A stretch of 64,000 bases of DNA from Natrinema ejinorense (GTDB taxonomy: Archaea; Halobacteriota; Halobacteria; Halobacteriales; Natrialbaceae): assembly GCF_002494345.1 (NCBI RefSeq), contig NZ_NXNI01000002.1, forward strand, positions 186,001-250,000. The letters are read 5' to 3'. The number at the start of each line of letters is the position of its first letter. Position 1 is the first letter of the stretch. Below are positions 1 to 9,292 of this stretch, piece by piece. The notes beneath the pieces were generated by a model. The model was not told the origin of the DNA and ran no database searches. It was given only the letters and a program-made list of their open reading frames with translations. The position numbers and the translations under genes are program-made.

Positions 1-224
1 TCGACCGTCCGCTGGACCGCCTCCTCGCTTTCGATCCACTCGCTCATCGCGAGATAGAGCTCCAGATCGTACTCCTCGAGCCACTGACCGACGGTTTCAG
101 CTCCGTTCGCGCGGATCTTGTCGATCTTGAGCTCGACGCCGTCGTACTGGCAGGCGGCGATATCGCCGAACGCTTCTTCGATCGATTCCGCACCGTACAT
201 GATCGCGACATACCCGGTACCCAT
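1..224 (-). CDS. Sugar phosphate isomerase/epimerase family protein (N-terminal part, cut by window edge)
   Basis: Reading leftward from the ATG at 224, the frame stays open to the window edge, giving about 74 residues beginning MGTGYVAIMYGAESIEEAF. The pattern beta-strand, short helix, then YDGVELKIDKI and a WLEEYDLELYLAM segment is typical of the first two strands of the xylose-isomerase-like TIM barrel (IolE/IolI/IolO class). The family isomerises or epimerises free or phosphorylated sugars and inosose-type cyclitols. A TATA-like AAACTATTT lies at 251-259, 27-35 bases upstream of the ATG, supporting this start. It is divergent from an Idh/MocA oxidoreductase, a common partner in sugar or inositol catabolism. 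The metal-binding residues are beyond the edge, so the exact reaction cannot be judged. Confidence 0.7.
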   Translation of the reverse strand, partial: MGTGYVAIMYGAESIEEAFGDIAACQYDGVELKIDKIRANGAETVGQWLEEYDLELYLAMSEWIESEEAVQRTV

Positions 225-430
225 GTTTCCCCACCTCGCACCACACTGAGAAATAGTTTTTGGGACGGCCCGGCGACCCCGGAAGACGGGGTCATCGATC
301 AGGTACCTTTTTGACGGCTCTCCAGAAATCCCTGAGCGGACATGGCAGTAGATTCGAGCCACACCGTCTCATCCCTTCACCCGCATCGATCGCGCGGCAG
401 CGAGAGCGATTCGCGAGATCCCGCCCGCCG

Positions 431-1531
431 ATGACCTACGACATCGGGTTCATTGGCTACGGCCTGATGGGAACCGCACACGCGAACGCGCTCGCGAGAC
501 TCCCGATGTTCTTTCCGGATGCGCCGGCCTCGAACAGGCACATCATCGCGGGTCGCGACGAACCGGCGCTGGAAGCCGCGGCTGATCGGTACGGGTTCGA
601 CCGAACGACGACCGACTGGCGCGAGGCGGTCGCCGACGCCGACGTGGTCTACAATCTGACGCCGAACACCCTCCACCCGGAGCCCTCGATCGAAGCACTC
701 GAGACCGATACGCACGTTCTCTGCGAGAAACCCCTCGCCGCGACGCTCGAGGGGGCCGACCGAATGGTGGCGGCCGCCGAGACGACGGACGCGGTGGCCG
801 GCTGTGCGTTCAATTATCGGTACGTTCCGGCGTTGGTGGCGATTCGCAACCTCGTGGCCGATGGCGTTATCGGCGATATCCGTCACTTCCGCGGACAGTA
901 TCTGCAAGACTTTCAGGCGGATCCCGAGGACCCGTGGATCTGGCGCAACGACGCCGACGTCGCGGGATACGGTACCGTCGGTGACGTCGGGGCACACACG
1001 CTGGACCTCGCACGGTGGCTCGTCGGCGATATCGACAGGGTCGCGGGGACGCTCACGCGGTTCGCCGACGAGCGACCGGTTCCGGAAACCGGCGATCGGT
1101 CGCCGGTTACCACCGACGACAGTTATGGCGCACTGTTGGAGTTCGCGAACGGTGCGCAGGGCGTTCTCGAGGGGTCTCGGATGGCGACGGGACACAAGAA
1201 TACGAACGCGATCGAACTCATCGGCTCGAAGGGGGCGGTCCGATACGACGTCGAACGGTTCAACGAATTCGAACTGCAACGCGAACACGACCGTGGCTTC
1301 CAGCGGATAAGCGCGACCGAGTCCAGCGATCCGTACATGGACGCGTGGTGGCCCGCGGGGCACGGTATCGGCTGGGAACACACGTTCGTCCACGAAAACT
1401 ACGAATTCCTCTCCGCGATCGACGAGGGGTCGTCCTATGCTCCCGACTTCGCCGACGCGTATGCCGTCCAGGAAGTCGTCGACGCGATCGTGGAGAGCGA
1501 CCGATCCGGAACGTGGGTAACGGTGCCATAG
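431..1531 (+). CDS. Gfo/Idh/MocA family NAD(P)-dependent oxidoreductase
   Basis: This 366-residue protein oxidises or reduces a sugar, cyclitol or related polyol with NAD(P). The N-terminal Rossmann motif GYGLMG is at residues 9-14, the family signature EKP at 99-101, and GDVGAH, containing the usual catalytic His, at 184-189. The frame is open upstream to 260, but the added residues are Arg/Ser-rich and unlike the family; the start at 431 puts the Rossmann strand at residue 5, as expected. No convincing TATA box is visible before it. Neighbours (isomerase/epimerase, hydroxyacid dehydrogenase, mmsA) suggest sugar or inositol catabolism. The substrate cannot be read from the sequence. Confidence 0.9.
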   Translation: MTYDIGFIGYGLMGTAHANALARLPMFFPDAPASNRHIIAGRDEPALEAAADRYGFDRTTTDWREAVADADVVYNLTPNTLHPEPSIEALETDTHVLCEKPLAATLEGADRMVAAAETTDAVAGCAFNYRYVPALVAIRNLVADGVIGDIRHFRGQYLQDFQADPEDPWIWRNDADVAGYGTVGDVGAHTLDLARWLVGDIDRVAGTLTRFADERPVPETGDRSPVTTDDSYGALLEFANGAQGVLEGSRMATGHKNTNAIELIGSKGAVRYDVERFNEFELQREHDRGFQRISATESSDPYMDAWWPAGHGIGWEHTFVHENYEFLSAIDEGSSYAPDFADAYAVQEVVDAIVESDRSGTWVTVP

Positions 1532-1725
1532 ACGATGGCACCACCGCGGTCGAGCCAGTCGTTCGGTACCGACGTCGCTGCCGGGCACTCCCCGCAACCA
1601 GTCCCGACCCTGGGTGACCGGCGCGGTCGCCCCTTTTCGAGCGACACGTTTTCACGGACTCCGGTGTTCGAGACGACCGACGCATCGGGCTCCGGCCCGG
1701 TCCGGGCGTCGGTCCGTTCCCGGAT

Positions 1726-2394
1726 TCACTCGAGTCGCACGCTCACCGAAATCCCCTCCCCTAGCGGGAGGACGACGGTCTCGAAGTCCGGCGCCCTCCG
1801 GACTGCGCGGAGATACTCGCCGATACCGTTGGTGTCCCGGTCGACGTCGCCGGGGTTCTCGTCGCGGACGAGCGCGAGCAACGACTCGAGATCGACCTCG
1901 TCGGCGCCGATGACGTTGTCCGCGATCAGTACGCCGCCGGGCGACAGGTCGTTCCGAACCGCCTCGAACGCCTCCAGGTACCGGTCGTTCTGGTGGTCGA
2001 GCAACACCGCGTCGAACGGTCCGTCGTAGCGATCGATCGTCTCGAGGGCATCCCCGAGTTCGTAGCGGGCCACGTCGTCGAAGCCACCGCGAGCCATGAA
2101 CGTCCGGGCGTCCTCGAGGTCGTTCTCGTTCACTTCGGTCAGCACGATCTCTCCGTCGGCGGGCAACGCGCCCGCGAACCAGTACGCCGAGTAGCCGTAT
2201 CCGGACCCGAACTCGAAGATTCGTCGCGCGTCGATCAGTCGAGCGATGAGCCGCAGCGCGCCTCCGACATCGGGTCCGACGGCGGGGAACTGTCGCCGAC
2301 GGGCGTAAGTGGCCATCTCCTCGAGTACCGCGTCTTCATCGGGTGCCGTCGTCCGGACGAATCGTTCGATCTCGGCTGCCAGAACGTGTCCCAT
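1726..2394 (-). CDS. Class I SAM-dependent O-methyltransferase (catechol-type)
   Basis: The 222-residue length and motifs match the metal-dependent, catechol/caffeoyl-CoA-type O-methyltransferases. SAM motif I FEFGSGYGYS is at about residues 60-69. The acidic residue after strand 2 falls in LTEVNE (85-90). Metal-ligand candidates are D133 in LLDHQND and the D-N pair at 159-160. Such enzymes move a methyl group from SAM to a hydroxyl on a small aromatic or similar acceptor. It is convergent with the preceding oxidoreductase and followed by another leftward gene, the hydroxyacid dehydrogenase. The acceptor is unknown; the aromatic-type enzymes elsewhere in the window make a phenolic one plausible but unproven. 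Confidence 0.85.
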   Translation of the reverse strand: MGHVLAAEIERFVRTTAPDEDAVLEEMATYARRRQFPAVGPDVGGALRLIARLIDARRIFEFGSGYGYSAYWFAGALPADGEIVLTEVNENDLEDARTFMARGGFDDVARYELGDALETIDRYDGPFDAVLLDHQNDRYLEAFEAVRNDLSPGGVLIADNVIGADEVDLESLLALVRDENPGDVDRDTNGIGEYLRAVRRAPDFETVVLPLGEGISVSVRLE

Positions 2395-2462
2395 GCTGGA
2401 TGGATGCTTCTGTTACCGCTTAATTGTATGCAAAGGGGCTATCAGCCGTCGAATACGATCGC

Positions 2463-3482
2463 TCAGTCCGTGCGTTGGTGTGGCTCGGCGACGGCACTCA
2501 GGGGCGGTTCGCCGTTCAGAACGCGGCGAACGTCGCGGGCCGCTTTTCGTCGCCGTTCGTCGTTCGCCTCCTGTGAAAACCACGCGACGTGGGGCGTGAG
2601 AACCACGTTGTCGAACTCGCGGAGCGGACTCGTAAACGGTGGGAAGTCCCCGCCCTGGCTCGACGGTTCCTCGTCGAACACGTCGAGCCCGGCACCGGCG
2701 ATCTCCCCTTCCCGAAGGGCAGTCACGAGGTCGCTCTCGACGACGAGACCGCCACGAGCGACGTTGATGAGAACCGCCGTTTCTTTCATTCGTTCGAACG
2801 CGGCGGTGTCCATCATCCCTCGCGTCTCCTCGACGAGTGGTGTGTGTAACGAGACGGCGTCCGCGACGTCCAGTACCTCCTCGAGGGCTGCTTTCTCGAC
2901 GTTCGCCTGCTCCATCCGTTCCGCATCGACGTACGGATCGGACGCGACGACGTCCATTCCGAACGCGGCGGCTTTCTCCGCCACGAGTCGTGCGATCGTT
3001 CCGAATCCGACGAGTCCCAACGTCTGTCCACGGAGTCGGTGAATCCGCGGCGTCGTAACGTCCTGCGCCCACACCCCGTCTTTCATGGCGGTATCGTACG
3101 CCGTGAGGGTCCGCTCGAGGGAGAGCAACAGCAACATCGTGTGCTCGGAGACCTCGTCCTGGCAGTATTCCGGCACGTTGACGACGTACATCCCCCGCTC
3201 GGCGGCGCGATCGGTATCGATTCCGTCGACGCCGATACCACAGCGAGCGACGACCGCACACTGCTCGAGCGCGTCGATCACGTCGGCCGTGTACGGCGCT
3301 GCGAGCAGTCTGTCGAGGACGGCGTCGACGTCGGCCAGTTCCGCGATCAGGTCCTCGGTCGTTTCGATGTCGACCGGTCGGAGGGTCACGTCGGTTCCCC
3401 TGAACACCTCTCGTTCGACGCTGAGGTCGAACGCGCTCCCTGCGGTAACGCCGACGGTCGCGTCTCCAGAGCCTCGGGTCAT
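2463..3482 (-). CDS. D-isomer-specific 2-hydroxyacid dehydrogenase
   Basis: The 339-residue protein reduces 2-oxoacids, or oxidises D-2-hydroxyacids, with NAD(H). The nucleotide-binding segment LGLVGFGTIARLVAEKAAAF spans residues 155-174. The catalytic triad is complete: Arg243 in NVARGGLV, Glu272 in DVFDEEP, and His298 in LTPHVAWF. PHVAW rather than PHxGG recalls the C-terminal-binding-protein/phosphoglycerate branch. A TATA-like stretch on the minus strand at 3511-3523, 30-40 bases before the ATG, supports the start. It may interconvert a hydroxy/oxo acid made by the nearby dehydratase; this is inference. Confidence 0.92.
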   Translation of the reverse strand: MTRGSGDATVGVTAGSAFDLSVEREVFRGTDVTLRPVDIETTEDLIAELADVDAVLDRLLAAPYTADVIDALEQCAVVARCGIGVDGIDTDRAAERGMYVVNVPEYCQDEVSEHTMLLLLSLERTLTAYDTAMKDGVWAQDVTTPRIHRLRGQTLGLVGFGTIARLVAEKAAAFGMDVVASDPYVDAERMEQANVEKAALEEVLDVADAVSLHTPLVEETRGMMDTAAFERMKETAVLINVARGGLVVESDLVTALREGEIAGAGLDVFDEEPSSQGGDFPPFTSPLREFDNVVLTPHVAWFSQEANDERRRKAARDVRRVLNGEPPLSAVAEPHQRTD

Positions 3483-3630
3483 ACTGTCCGTGCCCCTCGG
3501 TGATCCACCTCAAAATAAGTTTCTACGTCTCCCCCGTCACCGCCGGACGGGAGCGCCCCGATCGAGTACCGACTCGGCCGCTGAGACGGATTCGGTTTAC
3601 TGGCTCCTTTCGGCCGAGACCGACGAGGTG

Positions 3631-3649
3631 CGTTTGAGAGATGCAAACG
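3631..3649. promoter_or_regulatory. Palindrome copy 1, candidate operator
   Basis: CGTTTGAGAGATGCAAACG has 6-base inverted arms around a 7-base spacer. It lies 149 bases upstream of the D-2-hydroxyacid dehydrogenase ATG. Arms and spacer length match the copies at 3879 and 4514, and the AGAG core is shared with copy 2. The shape suits a dimeric regulator, which is unidentified. Confidence 0.5.
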
Positions 3650-3878
3650 GCTTCCGTCGGAAGCGAGGCGACGCGTTTCGCCGAATGCGATCCGCCGCGC
3701 GCGTTCGACGAACTAGTTACATGCATACCAATGTAAATTGATGGGTGCCAGCGGTCGCTGATACGGAGTCGATCCACGGAACCCGACGAGCTAAATGGCC
3801 CGTAAGACGCCTCTACGGTCGGAATATCCGGGAACAGCGTCGGTTCCTCACTGGGCGATTTCGAGTGCCCTACTACCC

Positions 3879-3897
3879 CGTTTGAGAGTCACAAACG
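3879..3897. promoter_or_regulatory. Palindrome copy 2, candidate operator
   Basis: CGTTTGAGAGTCACAAACG has the same arms and spacing as copy 1, with only the second half of the spacer changed. It lies mid-intergenic, far from any start codon, which would suit cooperative binding or looping between the flanking copies (inference). Confidence 0.45.
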
Positions 3898-4513
3898 AGG
3901 GTAAAACTCGGCTGACTGCACGTCGATTTGTTCCCGTAGCGCGCACGCGCGAAGAACACATGTCGATGAGAACAGTCGATGAGAAGAAGCCGGAACGCCC
4001 TTTCGCTCCCGGCCGACGCGATCCGAACTGCTCCGATGGGTAGTTCGTCGGCCACGACGGCCGTCTGGGGACGCTTCTCGGTCCGGGTTCGATCTCGTGG
4101 GGACCGAACCGGTACTCGTTCTCGACGACGCGTTCGGTCTCGAGTCGCGTCGTCGGACGGCGGCGACTCGTTTCGTCGATCGACCGACCCCGGCCGTGAT
4201 TCCTGCAATCGCGTGCTGTCGCGTTCGTGGGGGTTGTGCCGGGCCTTCGAGCGTGGTTTCTCGTCGTCACCGCATTAGTCGTCCGTTCCAACGATGCTGT
4301 TCGACTCCCATCGACGGCATGCACGGAGAACAGCGTTCGACGTGCGGGTAGGCCACCCGTCTCGAGACGTGCTCCCGGAATCGCTGCTCGGGCGCGAGTT
4401 GCGGGAGAACGACCTCGGGTATCGCTTCGTCGATCACGAACGGCCAGTCGAACCGATATACGCCGAATTGCGGGCCATGCGTTTCTCCGGTCATGACTCG
4501 CAGACGGACATTC

Positions 4514-4532
4514 GGTTTGAAACGGTCAAACG
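4514..4532. promoter_or_regulatory. Palindrome copy 3, candidate operator upstream of mmsA
   Basis: GGTTTGAAACGGTCAAACG keeps GTTTG-N7-CAAAC. It ends 144 bases before the mmsA ATG, nearly the same distance that copy 1 keeps from the gene on the other side. Confidence 0.45.
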
Positions 4533-4676
4533 GAACGGGACGCCCCTGTCGCCGGATCACACGGCCGGGCGGTGGCGTTCCGGAGCGGATCGAACACGGC
4601 GCTCGCAGCCCGATGGCGTCAGCCGCGTCGGAACGAACGTAACGTATTTGTGCGCCTGCCTCGACGAATAACTCGT

Positions 4677-6176
4677 ATGTCCGAGCAACAGGAGCACGTT
4701 GCGTCACCAGCGATCCGTGACCATGTCGACAACTACGTCGGCGGCCAGTGGACCACGCCGTCGGGCGGTGACTCTCAACCGGTCGTCGATCCCGCGACCG
4801 GGGACGAACTCGCAACGGTCGAGTTTTCGACGGCCGAGACCGTCGACGAGGCCGTTCGGACCGCCGACGAGGCGTTCGAGGACTGGCGACGGACCCCCGT
4901 CGTCGACCGCGTCCAGTACCTCTTCGAGCTGAAAACCGAACTCGAGGCGCGGGTCGACGAGATCGCGACCGCGCTCTCCCACGAACACGGGAAGACCCTC
5001 GCGGAGGCACGCGGGGAGGTCCACCGCGGCATCGAGAACGTCGACGTCGCCTGCGGGATGCCCAACATGCTGCGCGAGGGCAGCGGCAACGTCGAAGACA
5101 TCGCCTCGGGGATGGACGAGTACGCCGTCCGCCAGCCCCTGGGGGTCTTCGCGGCCATTACTCCGTTCAACTTCCCCGCGATGATCCCGCTGTGGTTCCT
5201 TCCCTACGCCGTCGCGACCGGGAACACGTTCGTTCTCAAACCCAGCGAGAAGGTTCCGCTGAGCTCGCAACTCATCTTCGAGGCGATCGACGCCGTCGAC
5301 TTCCCCGACGGCGTCGTCAACCTGGTCAACGGCGGCGTCGAGACCGTCAACACGCTGCTCGAACACGACGACGTCGCCGGCGTCTCCTTCGTCGGCAGTT
5401 CCCCCGTCGCCAAGCACGTCTACGAGACGGCCGCCCGGCACGGCAAACGCGTCCAGGCCCAGGGCGGTGCCAAGAACTACGCCGTCGTCACCGAACACGC
5501 TGCCCTCGAGGAGTCGGTGCCAAACGTCATCGACTCGGTCTACGGCAACGCCGGCCAGCGCTGTCTGGCCAACGACGTCGTCGTCGGCGTCGGCGACGTC
5601 ACCGAAGAGCTTCGCGAACGGCTGATCGACGCCGCCGAGGACCTGACCGTCGGCGCCGGGATCGACGAGGAGACCGATGTCGGCCCCCTGATTACGGCCG
5701 ACTCGCGCGAGCGCGTCCTCGAGTTGATCGACAACGCCCTCGAGGAGGGGGCCGAACTCGTGCTCGACGGCCGGGAGTTCGAACACCCCGACGAGGACCT
5801 GAACGGTCACTTCCTGGGTCCGACGATCCTCGACGGTGTGACGACCGACATGGAGATCGCCCAGGAGGAGATCTTCGGCCCGGTGTTGTGTCTCGCGTCG
5901 GCCGACGACCTCGACGAGGCGATCGAGATGGTGAACTCGACGAAGTACGGCAACGCGTCGTCGATCTACACCGAAGCCGGAGGGGAGGCCCGCCAGTACA
6001 AGTACGAAGTCGACGCGGGGAACATCGGCATCAACGTCGGCGTCTGTGCGCCGATGGGCTTTTTCCACTTCGGCGGCCGGAAGGCGTCGTTCTTCGGCGA
6101 CCTCCACGCCCAGGGCGAGGACGCGGTCGGCTTCTACACCGAGAAGACCGTCCAGATCGAACGCTGGTATAGCTAA
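4677..6176 (+). CDS. mmsA: CoA-acylating methylmalonate-semialdehyde dehydrogenase
   Basis: The 499-residue aldehyde dehydrogenase matches the MMSDH/IolA subfamily, which converts (methyl)malonate semialdehyde to propionyl- or acetyl-CoA with NAD and CO2 release. Seen: NFPAMIPLWFLPYAVATGN (165-183), FVLKPSEKVPLSSQ (185-198), the strand FVGSSPVAKHVYE (238-250), and catalytic Cys296 in NAGQRCLAND, the form characteristic of this subfamily. The start at 4677 is preferred over the upstream in-frame ATG because a TATA-like AACGTATTTG (4641-4650) precedes it and the added residues are Arg-rich. It is the end-step enzyme of valine and myo-inositol breakdown; the sugar/cyclitol-type neighbours favour the second, without proof. 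Confidence 0.93.
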   Translation: MSEQQEHVASPAIRDHVDNYVGGQWTTPSGGDSQPVVDPATGDELATVEFSTAETVDEAVRTADEAFEDWRRTPVVDRVQYLFELKTELEARVDEIATALSHEHGKTLAEARGEVHRGIENVDVACGMPNMLREGSGNVEDIASGMDEYAVRQPLGVFAAITPFNFPAMIPLWFLPYAVATGNTFVLKPSEKVPLSSQLIFEAIDAVDFPDGVVNLVNGGVETVNTLLEHDDVAGVSFVGSSPVAKHVYETAARHGKRVQAQGGAKNYAVVTEHAALEESVPNVIDSVYGNAGQRCLANDVVVGVGDVTEELRERLIDAAEDLTVGAGIDEETDVGPLITADSRERVLELIDNALEEGAELVLDGREFEHPDEDLNGHFLGPTILDGVTTDMEIAQEEIFGPVLCLASADDLDEAIEMVNSTKYGNASSIYTEAGGEARQYKYEVDAGNIGINVGVCAPMGFFHFGGRKASFFGDLHAQGEDAVGFYTEKTVQIERWYS

Positions 6177-6688
6177 CGCCTCGAGGGTCCCGACACGCAG
6201 AAACTGCCCGCGGCGGAACCCGCCCGGTTCGTCGGGACGTACCGCGCACGGACTCCCGCGTTCGGTGACCGCTCTCATCGCCGCTGCGGGAGTCATCCCC
6301 TTTCGAATACCGCGAACGGAGCCCGATGCTCGATCTATGGCCCAGTCGATCGCTCCGTCTCGGACCCGCTGGCCCGATGCGGACCGTTTCTCAGTTACCG
6401 GAAACTATAACACGCGTCTCCGCAATCCCATTGATAATGCGACTCGCACTCGGCGGCTGTGACTCGAGCGTCCCGGCACCGCGTCACAGCCCTGTAACGG
6501 TTCGGCGCGAGTTGCACTGCTCCATACCGGCCACACGGAGTGAGGCCGACACGATGCCCGTTGGCGCGTCGGTCCGGACGTACGGCCGGGGTATCGCGGC
6601 CGCGGTCCGCGATTCCAGGAATCGAACCGTTCGAACTGAGACGGACGGACGACTGCGCGATCGAACACACTGACATTTGAAACAGATC
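6177..6688. other. Intergenic region, no gene identified
   Basis: About 510 bases between mmsA and the enolase-superfamily gene. A TATA-like AAACTATAAC lies near 6401-6410, and an ATG at 6437 opens a 79-codon frame, but its product is Arg/Ser-rich and unlike any family I know. I treat the region as non-coding leader and spacer. Confidence 0.4.
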
Positions 6689-7927
6689 ATGTACGAGGAC
6701 TTCGCTTCCACGCTCGCAGCAACGATGTGGACCGACTTCGACGAGACGCCCGCACGAGACGGCCCGACGGCCGAAATAACCGACATCGATTCGTTCGTCA
6801 TCGACGGCAACTTCCCGTGGACGATCGTCACCCTCGAGACCGATCAGGGCGTGACGGGGATCGGCGAGGCCTACCCCTCACCCGGCGTCCACGAGATCGT
6901 CACGGACTACCTCCGCCCCGTGCTCGTCGGCGAGAACCCGCTCGACGTCGAACGGCTCTACAACCTCATGCGCGGGAGCCTCTCGGGCCGTGGCTCGCAG
7001 TGGGGCGTCGGGACGATCGCCATCAGCGGCGTCGAGATCGCGCTCTGGGACGCTGCCGGGAAGCTCCTCGATCAGCCGATCTACCAGCTGCTCGGTGGGA
7101 AAACCCGCGAGGAAGTCCGGGTCTACGCCGACTGTCACGCCGGGGAAGCGATGGTCTCCTCGGCCGAAGAGGGACAGGAAGAGGCGACCTACGAACCCGA
7201 GGCGTACGCACAGGCCGCGCGGTTGGCCGTCGACGACGGCTTCGACGCCGTCAAATTCGATCTCGACGTCCCCTCCGGCCGGGACATCGACACGCTCTCG
7301 AGGCACTTCGACCCGCCGGAGATCGAGCACAAGCGATCCATCGTCGAGGCCGTCACCGAGGAGGTCGGCGACGACGCCGAGGTCGCGGTCGATCTTCACT
7401 GGAACTTCAGTCCCGAAACCGCCGAGCGGCTCTGTCGTGCCATCGAGCCCTACGACCTCGCCTGGGTCGAGGATCCGCTCCCGCCCGAGAACACGGACGC
7501 GATGCGGGAACTGAAACGGTCGACGGACGTGACGCTGCTGACCGGCGAAAACCGCTACGGTCGCCACGGCTTCCGCGACCTGATCGAGGAGCAAGCGGTC
7601 GACTTCCTCGCACCCGACGTCCCGAAGACAGGCGGGATCGCCGAGACGAAGAAAATCGCGGACATGGCCGAGGCGTACTATCAGGCGCTCATTCCCCACA
7701 ACATCGGGAGCCCGGTCGCGACCGTCGCGACCGCCCACGTCGGCGCGACGGTCCCGAACTTCGTCGCCCTCGAGTACCACGCTCGCGAGGTGCCATGGTG
7801 GGAGGATCTCGTCGCGCGAGACGAGCCCCTCATCCAGAACGGCCGGCTCACGGTCCCCGACGGGCCGGGGCTGGGGATCGAACTCGACTGGGATGCCGTC
7901 GAGGAACACCGAAAGACGCGGTCCTGA
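6689..7927 (+). CDS. Mandelate racemase/muconate lactonizing enzyme family (acid-sugar dehydratase type)
   Basis: This 412-residue enolase-superfamily protein abstracts the proton alpha to a carboxylate with a Mg2+-bound enolate intermediate. Candidate catalytic Lys189 is in DAVKFDLD. Metal ligands are Asp235 in VAVDLHWNF, Glu261 in WVEDPLPP and Glu287 in LTGENRYG. His337 in LIPHNIGSP is the usual acid/base. The DLHWNF motif with His two residues after the first ligand is common in sugar-acid (gluconate, galactonate, mannonate) dehydratases, so a sugar-acid dehydratase is the best guess. An in-frame TTG at 6677 and a later ATG are alternative starts; I chose the first ATG. Confidence 0.88.
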   Translation: MYEDFASTLAATMWTDFDETPARDGPTAEITDIDSFVIDGNFPWTIVTLETDQGVTGIGEAYPSPGVHEIVTDYLRPVLVGENPLDVERLYNLMRGSLSGRGSQWGVGTIAISGVEIALWDAAGKLLDQPIYQLLGGKTREEVRVYADCHAGEAMVSSAEEGQEEATYEPEAYAQAARLAVDDGFDAVKFDLDVPSGRDIDTLSRHFDPPEIEHKRSIVEAVTEEVGDDAEVAVDLHWNFSPETAERLCRAIEPYDLAWVEDPLPPENTDAMRELKRSTDVTLLTGENRYGRHGFRDLIEEQAVDFLAPDVPKTGGIAETKKIADMAEAYYQALIPHNIGSPVATVATAHVGATVPNFVALEYHAREVPWWEDLVARDEPLIQNGRLTVPDGPGLGIELDWDAVEEHRKTRS

Positions 7928-8040
7928 CGCGATCACTGCACTCCGAGCGGCGATTCGCGGCTGCTTTTCCGGTGGCTACCTGTCCCGTCGGCGACCGAGC
8001 ACAAAACCTAATGCGCGGTCCTTCATAGCACCACTCGACG

Positions 8041-9060
8041 ATGGTAGAAATCGACTACATGGCTCACCAGGAGCAGTACGACCCGTCGACGCTGTTGGAG
8101 TACGGGGAACACGCCGCGGACGGGGGGTACGACACCGTCTGGACGTCGGATCACTTCCACCCGTGGTTCCACACGGACGCGGAATCGGCGTTCGCGTGGT
8201 CCTGGCTCGGAGCCGCGACGGAGCGAATCGACGGTCCGATCGGCACGTGCGTCACGCCCGCGACGGGACACTACCATCCCGGCATGATCGCACAGGCGTT
8301 CGCCACGCTTCAGCACCTCCACGACGACCGGGTGTTGCTCGGTCTCTCCACCGGCGAAGCGATGAACGAGACGCCACTCGGGTTCGACTGGCCCGAGTAT
8401 CCGGAGCGTCGCGATCGACTCGAGGAGGCCATCGAGATCATCCGCGCGCTCTGGGGTGACGAGGAGTGGGTCAGCGACGCCGTTCGGGAGCGGATCGACG
8501 AGGACGGGTTCGTCGACTACGACGGTGAGCGGTTCGACCTCGACGAGGCACGGTTGTACACGATGTCCGAGGAGTCCCCGGAGCTCCACATCGCGGCCAA
8601 CGGGCCGAGTACTGCTCGACTCGCGGCACGGTACGCCGACGGGTTCATCACCGTCAAGAAAGGCGAGGAGTACACCGACCGCCTCTACCCCGCGATCCGC
8701 CGGTACGCCGAGGAGGAAGGGAACGATCCGGACGCGATCGAAACGACGCTCCTCGTGACCGCGTCGTATCACCCCGACTACGAACGCGCTCTCGAGGCCA
8801 CCCGACCGTGGTGGGCGACGACCCAGAACGTCTTCGACCGGGCAATGGCAAACCCGAGGGATATCGAGGCGGAAGGGGAGAAGGCAACTCGCGAAGAGAT
8901 CGAACAGAAGTTCCTGATCGCCGACGATCCCTCGATGATCGCGGCCCAACTCGAGGAGTACGCCGAGATGGGATTCGATCGGATCGCGGTCGGCAACACC
9001 AGCCCGGAACCCGACCGCCTGTTCGAGGTGATGAACGACGAGGTCATTCCGTCGCTGTAA
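8041..9060 (+). CDS. LLM-class oxidoreductase, F420-dependent glucose-6-phosphate dehydrogenase-like
   Basis: The 339-residue TIM-barrel protein belongs to the luciferase-like family. The segment TVWTSDHFHPWFHT (residues 32-45) closely resembles the SDHF-PW signature of F420-dependent sugar-phosphate dehydrogenases. TPATGHYHPGMIAQAF, GLSTGEAMNE and IAANGPST follow in the expected order. Haloarchaea make F420, so F420 rather than FMN is likely. The substrate is unknown; position beside a dehydratase and other sugar-type enzymes suggests a sugar or hydroxy acid. It has its own start 113 bases after the preceding gene. Confidence 0.88.
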   Translation: MVEIDYMAHQEQYDPSTLLEYGEHAADGGYDTVWTSDHFHPWFHTDAESAFAWSWLGAATERIDGPIGTCVTPATGHYHPGMIAQAFATLQHLHDDRVLLGLSTGEAMNETPLGFDWPEYPERRDRLEEAIEIIRALWGDEEWVSDAVRERIDEDGFVDYDGERFDLDEARLYTMSEESPELHIAANGPSTARLAARYADGFITVKKGEEYTDRLYPAIRRYAEEEGNDPDAIETTLLVTASYHPDYERALEATRPWWATTQNVFDRAMANPRDIEAEGEKATREEIEQKFLIADDPSMIAAQLEEYAEMGFDRIAVGNTSPEPDRLFEVMNDEVIPSL

Positions 9061-9258
9061 TACGGGCTGCCGTCACTGTACCCCGGTCCAGCCCCGACCC
9101 GCGTCCGACCGGGCCGGCATTGACTGACGGGAGTCCGTCCGAGTACCGGCCAGTCTCGATCCCTGGAGTAGCCACGAGCGTCCTGCTCCACGCGAGGGAC
9201 CACGACCGCTCCGTGATGTCGGTCTGTCAGCGCCCCATCAGACCGACATGCGAGGGCG

Positions 9259-9267
9259 AATATTTAT
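9259..9267 (+). promoter_or_regulatory. TATA box of the ThDP enzyme gene
   Basis: AATATTTAT lies 26-34 bases before the ATG at 9293, the normal spacing for a haloarchaeal promoter with a very short leader. It also rules out the in-frame ATG at 9248, which is upstream of the box. Confidence 0.65.
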
Positions 9268-9292
9268 GGCACACCGTGGTAATCCATTGAGT

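Larger units (their letters stand above)
3483..4676. other. Long intergenic region with three copies of a GTTTG-N7-CAAAC palindrome
   Basis: About 1.2 kb between a leftward dehydrogenase and rightward mmsA holds no convincing gene. It does hold three closely related 19-base palindromes (3631-3649, 3879-3897, 4514-4532), listed separately. A leftward frame over about 4330-4560 has coding-like composition (…FDWPFVIDEAIPEVVLPQLA…), but I recognise no family and it has no good start, so it may be a gene remnant. A further inverted repeat, TTACAT-N8-ATGTAA, lies near 3717-3736. Confidence 0.5.

Noticed and set aside
377-1597. Long leftward open frame opposite the Idh/MocA gene (406 codons)
   Set aside because: It mirrors the real gene, is full of Arg/Val/Gly, and has no family motif or promoter.
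4704-6296. 530-codon leftward frame opposite mmsA
   Set aside because: A typical antisense shadow of a GC-rich gene; the mmsA motifs on the other strand are decisive.
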